NCBI GenBank assembly: GCA_947584105.1 | Contig: CANPWK010000057.1 | Coordinates: forward strand, 1-6,909 | DNA length: 6,909 nt | From: an uncultured Bacilli bacterium | GTDB lineage: Bacteria; Bacillota_I; Bacilli_A; RF39; UBA660 | Direction of reading: 5' to 3' | In this document: piece after piece, positions 1 through 5,046 of the stretch | Layout of the letters: each line of letters opens with the position of its first letter | Numbering within the stretch: the stretch's first letter is position 1 | Made by a program: the position numbers and the translations under genes | Notes under the pieces: model-generated | Told to the model about the DNA's origin: nothing | What the model saw: the letters and a program-made list of their open reading frames with translations, nothing else | Databases searched by the model: none

Positions 1-1
1 T

Positions 2-163
2 TATGACAATAAAGATTTTGATTCTAATGATGTTTATGATATTTCAAAAGGAACTACCAAAGAAGATGAGTTATTTAATTATGCCAAAGTACCTAGTTAT
101 TTAAAAACTAGCAAAAAAACTTATCAAGAAAAAGATAAAGACGATTTTGAAATAAATTTATGA
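2..163 (+). CDS. C-terminal end of an unidentified acidic protein (partial, 5' cut by window)
   Basis: An open frame runs from the window edge to a TGA stop and gives 53 residues, beginning YDNKDFDSNDVYD and ending DDFEINL. It is rich in Asp, Glu, Lys and Asn, with no membrane segment and no motif that I recognise. A charged, low-complexity tail of this kind is common at the C-terminus of DNA-processing or conjugation proteins of mobile elements, but nothing here identifies one. Reading the TGA as Trp would extend the frame into sequence with no coding character, and the next gene has its own promoter and ribosome binding site. The frame therefore ends here. Confidence 0.6.
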   Translation, partial: YDNKDFDSNDVYDISKGTTKEDELFNYAKVPSYLKTSKKTYQEKDKDDFEINL

Positions 164-199
164 AAATCAAGATGGATTATGTGATTATTGGTAAAAATT

Positions 200-208
200 T
201 GTTATAAT
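200..208 (+). promoter_or_regulatory. Extended -10 promoter (TGTTATAAT) for the 230-790 gene
   Basis: A perfect TATAAT (203-208) is preceded by TG one base upstream, which makes an extended -10. No convincing -35 hexamer lies 16-18 bases upstream. The predicted transcript would start at about 215, immediately before the Shine-Dalgarno GAGGAG (216-221), giving a leader of only about 15 bases. Confidence 0.65.
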
Positions 209-229
209 CATATATGAGGAGATGAGTTT

Positions 230-790
230 ATGACTAAATATTTAAAAGTAATGTTTGGAAATAAAGGTGTTAATTTTAATTATAAAATAGATGAGGTTAA
301 TATTGCAAATAATTGGAATCCTAATACATTTGATCCAAAAGAAATGGGCGGTTTTAATTTTTCTACTGAAGATAAAATATTAAGATGGCTGGTTCGTGGA
401 GATACTGTTTATGATGTAATAATACCAGAAGATGCTGAAGTGATTGACTGCCCTAGTGAATCAGCTCCACATGGTGTTTTTAGAAGTAATAAAATAATTT
501 TAACAAATCCTAGACCAATGACAGATGAACTTGCCATGAATTTTTATTTAAAATCTGATTTACCAGAAAAATCATATTATAAATCTTTAGCAGGCTGTGC
601 GATTAGAGGATATAAAAAAACTTGTTTAAAAATAATTAACGATAGAGTTAATAAAGATAATATTGATTTAGTTTTGAGTGAAATTGATGATTTTACTAAA
701 CCTTATCAAAGTAATGAAGAGAATAAAAATGGATTAGAAATATATAATGAAGTGATGAATTTACTTAATGATATAAAAAAATGTAAATAA
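230..790 (+). CDS. Conserved-looking protein of unknown function, 186 aa
   Basis: I cannot name this protein. The start is the ATG eight bases after GAGGAG, under its own extended -10. It looks soluble and globular. Residues 40-58 (GGFNF, then RWL..GDT), 60-72 (VYDVIIPEDAEVI), 80-94 (PHGVFRSNKIILTNP) and 98-128 (ending LAGCAIRGY) have the pattern of a compact alpha/beta domain with invariant-looking Gly, Arg, Asp and His residues. The remaining third is charged helix. From memory, and unchecked, similar hypothetical proteins with a 'GF-F-T, GDT-YDV-IP-DAEV, GVFR-NKI' pattern occur in Bacillota mobile elements and phages. There is no signal peptide or membrane segment. The short gap to the next gene, which has its own promoter, suggests independent transcription or a loose operon. 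Coding status is secure and function is unknown. Confidence 0.85.
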   Translation: MTKYLKVMFGNKGVNFNYKIDEVNIANNWNPNTFDPKEMGGFNFSTEDKILRWLVRGDTVYDVIIPEDAEVIDCPSESAPHGVFRSNKIILTNPRPMTDELAMNFYLKSDLPEKSYYKSLAGCAIRGYKKTCLKIINDRVNKDNIDLVLSEIDDFTKPYQSNEENKNGLEIYNEVMNLLNDIKKCK

Positions 791-833
791 TAGTAATAAA
801 TTCATATCAAAGTAACAAAATGATTGAAATATG

Positions 834-842
834 TGGTAAAAT
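834..842 (+). promoter_or_regulatory. Extended -10 promoter (TGGTAAAAT) for the 861-1568 gene
   Basis: TG, one base, then TAAAAT (837-842), which is one mismatch from TATAAT. No -35 is visible at the usual distance. The Shine-Dalgarno AGGAGG (849-854) begins six bases after the -10, so the transcript would start at or next to it. This matches the layout ahead of 230 and 5047. Confidence 0.5.
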
Positions 843-860
843 TATTGTAGGAGGATAACT

Positions 861-1568
861 ATGGAAAAATCAAATAAAAAGATTGCTTATGAATATTTAT
901 TAGTTAATAGTGCTTTTCAAAATGAATTATCACAAATTAGTGATAATGAATACTCAAGACATCATCAACAAAATGCAGACTGGTATAGAAGCTTTGGGGA
1001 TAGGTTTAATTCTATATTAGGATTTACTGGACAAACACAAGATGAATTTATGAATTTTGTTTCTTCTATTCAATTATTACCAGAACAAAAAAGAGCTCTT
1101 ATGGAACTTAGAAGAGAACCAATGTTTAAAAAATTAATGGGAGAAACCGCTTTACAACAAAAATCCAAATTAGAAATGGCATTAGGAAGTAAAATTACTT
1201 CTGAAGGTATGACTTTTGCAGATGAAAATGGTGCAAGAGTTGCAACTAAAACCGAACAACAATTGGATCAAGAATTAAATGCTTATAGGGATAAATTATC
1301 AGAATTATTAAGTTCAGGATCTATTACAGAAGAGCAATATGATAATTATGAAAGAAATCTTGATTATATTTATTCATATTATATTAGTTGTTCTAAAGGG
1401 GAACAAATTCCATTTAGAAAAATGACAAATGCACAATATGAACAAGTTGAGCAAAGAGCAATGGAAAATGGGATTAGTTTTAATGAACAATTAAGAAATG
1501 AAACGGAAGAATTGATGTATGGACACGAGGAAATTCAAGAATTACAAAGTCAAGGTATAAAAAGATAA
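861..1568 (+). CDS. Unidentified helical Gln/Glu-rich protein, 235 aa
   Basis: This family is not recognised. The start is the ATG six bases after AGGAGG. The protein is almost entirely predicted helix: rich in Gln, Glu, Asn, Leu and Met, with little beta character, and with no signal peptide, membrane segment or Cys motif. Residues around 41-60 hold a Trp/Phe/Gly-rich patch (WYRSFGDRFNSILGFTG). Around 130-175 lies a charged helical stretch that may form a coiled coil (EQQLDQELNAYRDKLSELL, then EEQYDNYERNLDYIYSYY). The C-terminal 50 residues are again Glu/Gln-rich helix. The stop codon lies inside the left arm of the 48-nt hairpin repeat, so terminator and coding end overlap. The gene follows 230-790 in the same orientation and could be an accessory or structural partner of it, but there is no direct evidence for that. 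Confidence 0.85.
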   Translation: MEKSNKKIAYEYLLVNSAFQNELSQISDNEYSRHHQQNADWYRSFGDRFNSILGFTGQTQDEFMNFVSSIQLLPEQKRALMELRREPMFKKLMGETALQQKSKLEMALGSKITSEGMTFADENGARVATKTEQQLDQELNAYRDKLSELLSSGSITEEQYDNYERNLDYIYSYYISCSKGEQIPFRKMTNAQYEQVEQRAMENGISFNEQLRNETEELMYGHEEIQELQSQGIKR

Positions 1569-1607
1569 GTTAATACCAATCTAACGAAAGGTAAAAACTT
1601 ATCTTTT
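1560..1607. repeat. 48-nt hairpin repeat, copy 1 (probable bidirectional terminator or structured RNA)
   Basis: A 12-bp perfect inverted repeat, AAAAGATAAGTT (1560-1571) with AACTTATCTTTT (1596-1607), encloses a 2x2 internal loop, a second stem TACC (1574-1577) with GGTA (1590-1593), and a 12-base apical loop (AATCTA, two bases, GAAA). It matches the copy at 6294-6341 at 43 of 48 positions with no gaps. Two of the five differences are paired: base 5 and base 44 are G-C here and A-T in the other copy, so the pair is preserved. The TAA stop of the 861 gene (1566-1568) lies in the left arm. The right arm ends in TTTT, and the left arm offers an A-run that becomes a U-run on the other strand. It could therefore terminate both the 861 gene and the convergent 1628-3589 gene. 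The conserved loop suggests more than simple termination. Confidence 0.8.
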
Positions 1608-1627
1608 AGATTATAAGATAAATTTAT

Positions 1628-3589
1628 TTATTTTTTGTATTTTTTGGGTTTTCTTTCTAATATTAATAGTTTTTTCTTTTCTAATTCTAAATTTTTTTCC
1701 CAAGCTTTATTAGTTAATGGTAGTAAAGAAACATTAATTTTCTTTGCAATCGATGATAAAGCATTTAATTGTCTTTCGTTTGGTCTACTTGGAACATTTT
1801 CCAACTTTTCATATTTTTTTGTATATAATCCAATGATTTGTGGGCTAGATAAAGTTCCTTTTTTTGATACTGTTTGAATTTCAAATATTTTAAAATTTTC
1901 TTGTTTATAGTTTTTAGAAAAAGTAATAGTACATAAAGTTTTACCCTGATAAATATTTTCAACTTTAATTTTATTTTTCCCTTGAGTAATTTTTAATCCT
2001 TCAGGTGTTTGAGTAATTATTCCCTTTCTTCTATAATTTAAATAGCTAGAAACCGCATATCTAATACTATCAAATGTTCTAATAGGTGCTAAAATAGAAT
2101 TTTTTCTTTCTTCTTCCTGTTTATCTACAATTTCATAATCGGCATCAAATTCTTCAGCTGTTTTTATATCTAAATCCTTTATTGGAGGCTTATTGTTTTG
2201 TAATAAAGCATCATTATAAATATTTACTGAAGCGCCTAAAATGCCAGTTATAACTGCAATTTTATTGTCATAATATTTATTACTTTCTTTGTGTTCATGT
2301 AAAAATTCTAATGATTTTCTTAAAACTCTAAATTCTTTTTTATGACATTTAATATCAGGAGCAAAATTGCCTGCAAATTTATAATCTAAATTTATTTTTG
2401 AACCTATTCCTGCATAATCAACTTCATCATCTTCACCATATTGACATATTGAACTATCTTTATAAGAAACTAAAAGCGTTAAATCTCTACCGGTATCTTT
2501 ACATTGTTCCGTACTTTCAATATCCACACTAACTAAATTAAATGAATGCCAACTAGAAGCAATAATAATATCATAATCTCCCAAATGGCTTATAACATAT
2601 TTTAAACTATGATTAAAATCTTCATTAAAAGTTACATCTAGCCCTAAAGCTACATCTAATCCTAAATCTTTAATGTTACGATCATATAAATTTATTTCAT
2701 CTAAGAATAATATTTTTAACTTTGATTTAGTTGTTGGTAGAGGTAATCTATTAGGATTTATATAATCAGAGTATTCTGGCAATTTTTCTAATATTTGAGC
2801 TTTATCAAGAGTATGATTTATTAATGTGTTTTCAATAATTCTATCAAAAATAGCAGTATATGATGATTCTTCAATGTTCCAATTTTTCCAATTTTTATCA
2901 TCTCTTAAATATGCAACAAATTCAGTATGATCAGAATAATTATATTTATATAATGGTGTTTCAAGTATATGTTTAGTATTCTTTAAAGTTATAATTTTAT
3001 TCTCTAGTTCAAATTTTACATCAAAACCGTTTGTATGAATGTTTGAATGACCTTGTAAAATAATATGATATTTATTTAATCTTTCAGGGTATTTAGCAAA
3101 GTACTTATCAGCTCTAATAAGTGATTTAAAGTAATCAACTTTTTGGAATCCATATTTTACAAGTTCATCATAATTTTCTTCAATTTCTGATATCAACAAT
3201 ATATTCGCAGATTTTAATATTCTATCTTTATTTTCTTTTAATTTTTCTTCTTTTTTTTGTTGGTATGATTCAACATTTACATCTTTAAAATAATTATTTA
3301 CAATATTTCCTGCAACCATTAATAATTTTTCTCTTAAAGTACAATTTTCTTCTTCAATAAAATAATCAAGTGAAATACCTTCTTTCAATGTAATAATATT
3401 TTTTTCTTCTTTGATGTATTTACCAATATTATTTAAATTATACCATAAACCTGTAACATCAATATTAGTTTTTTCTTGAAAATCTTCAATTAGTAAACTA
3501 AAATCAATAGCATCAATAGATTTAAATTTTAATAATGCACCTGCAATAACTTGTTCATAATCAATTATTTGTTTTGATTTAAAATTCAT
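1628..3589 (-). CDS. Unknown 653-aa protein with two tandem Rossmann/receiver-like segments
   Basis: I do not recognise this family. The start is the ATG at 3589, eight bases after AAGGAGG (3604-3598). A TTG one codon upstream is less likely at five bases. Residues 1-110 are mostly helical and could hold a winged-helix-like fold (44-75). A charged helix at 107-126 links to segment A, 127-184 (SANILLISE ... KYHIILQGH). Segment B, 290-349 (KLKILFLDE ... DYDIIIASSWH), repeats the same order: a hydrophobic strand ending in an acidic pair, helices, then a second hydrophobic strand after a Tyr-Asp/His. Both are receiver-like in outline. Segment B is followed by a Cys/Asp-rich stretch and a further alpha/beta part. 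The C-terminal ~170 residues are basic and Lys-rich, suiting nucleic-acid contact. No membrane segment is seen. The gene is the only reverse-strand gene, has its own promoter, and is divergent from the tRNA-like gene. A role in host defence or element maintenance is possible, from context only. Confidence 0.85.
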   Translation of the reverse strand: MNFKSKQIIDYEQVIAGALLKFKSIDAIDFSLLIEDFQEKTNIDVTGLWYNLNNIGKYIKEEKNIITLKEGISLDYFIEEENCTLREKLLMVAGNIVNNYFKDVNVESYQQKKEEKLKENKDRILKSANILLISEIEENYDELVKYGFQKVDYFKSLIRADKYFAKYPERLNKYHIILQGHSNIHTNGFDVKFELENKIITLKNTKHILETPLYKYNYSDHTEFVAYLRDDKNWKNWNIEESSYTAIFDRIIENTLINHTLDKAQILEKLPEYSDYINPNRLPLPTTKSKLKILFLDEINLYDRNIKDLGLDVALGLDVTFNEDFNHSLKYVISHLGDYDIIIASSWHSFNLVSVDIESTEQCKDTGRDLTLLVSYKDSSICQYGEDDEVDYAGIGSKINLDYKFAGNFAPDIKCHKKEFRVLRKSLEFLHEHKESNKYYDNKIAVITGILGASVNIYNDALLQNNKPPIKDLDIKTAEEFDADYEIVDKQEEERKNSILAPIRTFDSIRYAVSSYLNYRRKGIITQTPEGLKITQGKNKIKVENIYQGKTLCTITFSKNYKQENFKIFEIQTVSKKGTLSSPQIIGLYTKKYEKLENVPSRPNERQLNALSSIAKKINVSLLPLTNKAWEKNLELEKKKLLILERKPKKYKK

Positions 3590-3617
3590 CAATAAAACCT
3601 CCTTTTAATTGCATATT

Positions 3618-3626
3618 ATTATAACA
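3618..3626 (-). promoter_or_regulatory. Extended -10 promoter (TGTTATAAT) for the 653-aa protein
   Basis: On the reverse strand, TGT precedes a perfect TATAAT (3623-3618). It is the same 9-mer as at 200-208 and 5019-5027. No good -35 is seen. The predicted start at about 3611 leaves a leader of roughly 22 bases containing the AAGGAGG site. It is divergent from, and about 60 bases away from, the -10 of the tRNA-like gene. Confidence 0.6.
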
Positions 3627-3686
3627 TAATTTTTGATAAAATAATACAAGTTTATTAAAGTATTTTTATCTAATAATTAAAAAATA

Positions 3687-3695
3687 TGATATAAT
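3687..3695 (+). promoter_or_regulatory. Extended -10 promoter (TGATATAAT) for the tRNA-like gene
   Basis: TGA followed by TATAAT (3690-3695), eight bases before the first base of the tRNA-like gene. Transcription would begin at or within about a base or two of the mature 5' end. No clear -35 hexamer is seen. Exact copies of this 9-mer also occur at 3835-3843 and 4021-4029. Confidence 0.6.
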
Positions 3696-3703
3696 AAAAC
3701 TAT

Positions 3704-3774
3704 GGGGATGTAGTTTAACGGTAGAATAGTAATCTAAAAAATTAAAGATGGGGGTTCGATTCCCCTCATCTCCA
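3704..3774 (+). tRNA. tRNA-like gene, 71 nt, anticodon AAA, CCA not encoded
   Basis: A full cloverleaf can be drawn. The acceptor stem is GGGGATG (3704-3710) with CATCTCC (3767-3773), with one G-U pair. The D arm is GTTT/GAAT with G18-G19 present. The T arm is GGGGG with CCCCT around TTCGATT (3755-3761). The discriminator is A and no CCA follows. U8, A14, U33, G53-C61 and U54-A58 equivalents are all present. The anticodon arm is odd: stem GTAAT/ATTAA (3729-3733, 3741-3745) has a G-A mismatch and four A-T pairs, and the loop CTAAAAA places AAA at 3736-3738. The backbone (GATGTAGTTTAA, GGTAGAA) resembles Bacillota tRNA-Gly or tRNA-Trp, not tRNA-Phe, although AAA would read the Phe codon UUU. 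It could be a functional unusual tRNA, a decoy or a decayed tRNA. It has its own extended -10 and no obvious terminator. Confidence 0.75.
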
Positions 3775-3806
3775 TTTTATTAAGATATCAACACAACCAC
3801 TAGAAT

Positions 3807-3819
3807 TAGTAACTTACTA
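3807..3819. promoter_or_regulatory. Dyad over the -35 region of the 3835 promoter (possible operator)
   Basis: TAGTAA, C, TTACTA is a perfect 6+1+6 palindrome. It ends about 19 bases upstream of the TATAAT at 3838-3843 and so covers the position where a -35 would sit. This is a classical place for a repressor or activator site. The neighbouring LysR regulator is a candidate binder. No second copy was found in the window. Confidence 0.35.
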
Positions 3820-3834
3820 TTTTTACATTAATAA

Positions 3835-3843
3835 TGATATAAT
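3835..3843 (+). promoter_or_regulatory. Extended -10 promoter (TGATATAAT) ahead of the gene-free leader
   Basis: TGA plus TATAAT (3838-3843), identical to the tRNA-like gene's -10 and the LysR gene's -10. A weak TTACTA sits 18 bases upstream, within the dyad. The predicted start at about 3850 precedes about 110 bases with no supported ORF and then a strong intrinsic terminator. Confidence 0.5.
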
Positions 3844-3849
3844 GAAAAT

Positions 3850-3992
3850 GCTATAGTAAAATTAAAATTGAAAACTATTTAGGTAGGACATATATTTTGT
3901 GGTTGTTATTATAATTATAGTTTGCAGTTTATATGTAAATTATTCTATCAACATCATACTTTAAGATATTTTATTTTAAAGTATCTTTTTTT
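3850..3992 (+). ncRNA. Candidate small RNA or attenuated leader, about 140 nt
   Basis: The unit is bounded by an extended -10 promoter and by a strong terminator hairpin with a U-run. Inside there is no gene with a credible ribosome binding site. Two internal complementarities, AAACTAT with ATAGTTT (3916-3922) and ACATATA (3888-3894) with TATATGT (3930-3936), would cross each other as a pseudoknot. In DNA this AT-rich they may be chance. The RNA could act alone, or it could be a leader whose terminator controls readthrough into the LysR gene. That gene also has its own -10 further down. I recognise no known riboswitch or T-box core. Confidence 0.4.
3956..3992 (+). terminator. Intrinsic terminator upstream of the LysR gene
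   Basis: ATACTTTAAGAT (3956-3967) pairs with ATTTTAAAGTAT (3973-3984), with one G-U pair and a 5-base loop. It is followed directly by C and seven T residues (3986-3992). It closes the transcript predicted to begin near 3850 and insulates LysR from upstream reading. Confidence 0.8.
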
Positions 3993-4020
3993 ATATAAAT
4001 ATGCTTAAGAAATATATTTA

Positions 4021-4029
4021 TGATATAAT
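4021..4029 (+). promoter_or_regulatory. Extended -10 promoter (TGATATAAT) for the LysR gene
   Basis: TGA plus TATAAT (4024-4029), 25 bases before the ATG at 4055, with GGAGG at 4045-4049 between them. Because this promoter lies downstream of the in-frame ATG at 4001, it supports 4055 as the true start. Confidence 0.55.
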
Positions 4030-4054
4030 AGAAAATAATTTGTCGGAGGAATTT

Positions 4055-4960
4055 ATGCACAAAAGTGAAATTAATTTAAATTTATACAAAATATTTTATG
4101 AAGTTGCTTTAAGCAAAAGTATATCTAATGCATCAAAAAGATTATTCATTACGCAGTCTGCTGTAAGTAAAGCTATAAAGAAGTTGGAAGAAGATTTAAA
4201 TACTATTTTATTTTATAGAAATTCTAAGGGTGTTAAATTAACTGAAAAAGGAGAAGAGTTACTTTTCTTTGTTGAAGAAGCATTTAATAATTTAATTATT
4301 GCTGAAAGGACAATGGTTGAAAGTTGGACTTTAAATAGAGGGAAAATATCTATAGGGGTCCCTTCTCAAATAGGATCATTTTACATATTTGAAGACATTG
4401 CTAATTTTCATAAAAAATATCCCAATATTGAAATAACAATAATAAGTAAAACTACGACACAACTATTAAAATTATTAGAAAGTCATGAAATTGACTTTAT
4501 TATAGATACATCTCCAATAAATTCGAAAATAGACAATTTAATAATTAAACCGTTAATTGTTGTAGAAAATTGTTTTGTGGTTAAATCCGATACATTATTA
4601 TTAACAGATAAAATTAAGTCTATTAAAGATTTAGCAAACTACCCATTAGTATTACCTATAAAAGGTACTGATAATAGAAACCAATTAGATAAAATTTTTG
4701 ATAAAAATAATATTGAATTAAAAAATGTAATAAATATTCATACTAGTGAGATGATTGTTGGTTCAATAAAAAAAGATTTAGGTATAGGATATATCATATA
4801 TGATGTTATAAAAGATAATTTAAAAAATGGAGAATTTAAAATTATCAATATAAAGGAACAATTGCCAAAAGTTACAATTAATTTAGTATATATAGCAAAA
4901 TATTTAACAGTTGCTCCTAAGTTTTTTATAGAAAATTATTTAAATATAAAGATAGATTAA
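4055..4960 (+). CDS. LysR-family transcriptional regulator, 301 aa
   Basis: This is a cytoplasmic DNA-binding regulator that normally works as a tetramer and responds to a small co-inducer. Residues 6-68 form the typical LysR winged helix-turn-helix: an N-terminal helix (LNLYKIFYEVA), then SISNASKRLFITQSAVSKAI with the recognition helix at about 33-44, then the wing LTEKGEELL. A linker helix runs to about 90 and the rest is the two-lobed periplasmic-binding-like effector domain (about 92-295; GKISIGVPSQIGS opens it). The length is normal for the family. The start at 4055 is chosen because GGAGG (4045-4049) precedes it and the HTH begins right after it. The ATG at 4001 would add 18 residues, has no ribosome site and lies before the promoter. 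The gene follows a terminator and precedes the radical-SAM-like gene by 86 bases in the same direction. That gene is its likeliest target, along with its own promoter region. The ligand is unknown. Confidence 0.92.
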   Translation: MHKSEINLNLYKIFYEVALSKSISNASKRLFITQSAVSKAIKKLEEDLNTILFYRNSKGVKLTEKGEELLFFVEEAFNNLIIAERTMVESWTLNRGKISIGVPSQIGSFYIFEDIANFHKKYPNIEITIISKTTTQLLKLLESHEIDFIIDTSPINSKIDNLIIKPLIVVENCFVVKSDTLLLTDKIKSIKDLANYPLVLPIKGTDNRNQLDKIFDKNNIELKNVINIHTSEMIVGSIKKDLGIGYIIYDVIKDNLKNGEFKIINIKEQLPKVTINLVYIAKYLTVAPKFFIENYLNIKID

Positions 4961-4973
4961 TATGAATTTATGT

Positions 4974-4986
4974 CATATATAATATG
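4974..4986. promoter_or_regulatory. Small dyad CATAT-ATA-ATATG between LysR and the radical-SAM-like gene
   Basis: This short palindrome lies 14 bases after the LysR stop and 33 bases before the extended -10 of the next gene. LysR-type regulators bind AT-rich dyads at about this distance upstream of a target promoter, so it is a possible upstream recognition site. AT-rich composition makes chance plausible. Confidence 0.25.
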
Positions 4987-5005
4987 AAAAATTGAGAAGC
5001 CTTTC

Positions 5006-5015
5006 ATAATATTAT
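5006..5015. promoter_or_regulatory. Palindrome ATAATATTAT over the -35 region of the radical-SAM-like gene
   Basis: This perfect 10-base palindrome begins six bases upstream of the -10 hexamer, where a -35 is missing. It could be the activation site for the adjacent LysR protein. The promoter lacks a -35 and would fit dependence on an activator. The site is pure A/T, so the support is positional only. Confidence 0.3.
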
Positions 5016-5018
5016 AGG

Positions 5019-5027
5019 TGTTATAAT
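5019..5027 (+). promoter_or_regulatory. Extended -10 promoter (TGTTATAAT) for the radical-SAM-like gene
   Basis: TGT plus TATAAT (5022-5027), identical to 200-208. The Shine-Dalgarno GGAGG (5034-5038) begins six bases after it, so the transcript would start on the ribosome binding site. A TTGAGA at 4992-4997 is 24 bases from the -10, too far to act as a -35. Confidence 0.55.
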
Positions 5028-5046
5028 ATATGTGGAGGAATAAGAT

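Noticed and set aside
161..229. Readthrough of the TGA at 161-163 as Trp (Mollicute code)
   Set aside because: The extension has no coding character and reaches another TGA quickly. The Trp residues I checked in the other genes use TGG.
1635..1877. Forward-strand ORF of 80 codons inside the 653-aa gene
   Set aside because: It lies wholly antisense to a long, convincing gene. Its Phe/Ser/Asn-rich protein is what the opposite strand of a Lys-rich gene yields, and it has no ribosome binding site.
1765..1962. Reverse-strand ORF of 65 codons in another frame of the 653-aa gene
   Set aside because: It is a shifted-frame shadow of the main gene with no ribosome binding site or independent promoter.
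3590..3592. TTG as start of the 653-aa gene
   Set aside because: The ATG immediately after it has the better eight-base spacing from AAGGAGG, against five bases for the TTG.
3793..3906. Inverted repeat ACAACCAC / GTGGTTGT
   Set aside because: Only eight bases, nearly 100 apart, and one arm lies upstream of the predicted transcript start, so it cannot form in that RNA. There are no other signs of a mobile element end.
3899..3964. A 21-residue hydrophobic peptide from a GTG (MVVIIIIV start), as in a type I toxin
   Set aside because: Only a weak GGTAGG precedes it. Stretches of Ile and Val are expected from AT-rich DNA, and the terminator stem overlaps its end. Not supported without expression or conservation.
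4001..4054. An 18-codon N-terminal extension of LysR from the ATG at 4001
   Set aside because: There is no ribosome binding site before 4001. The extended -10 and GGAGG lie inside the extension, and the HTH begins directly after the ATG at 4055.
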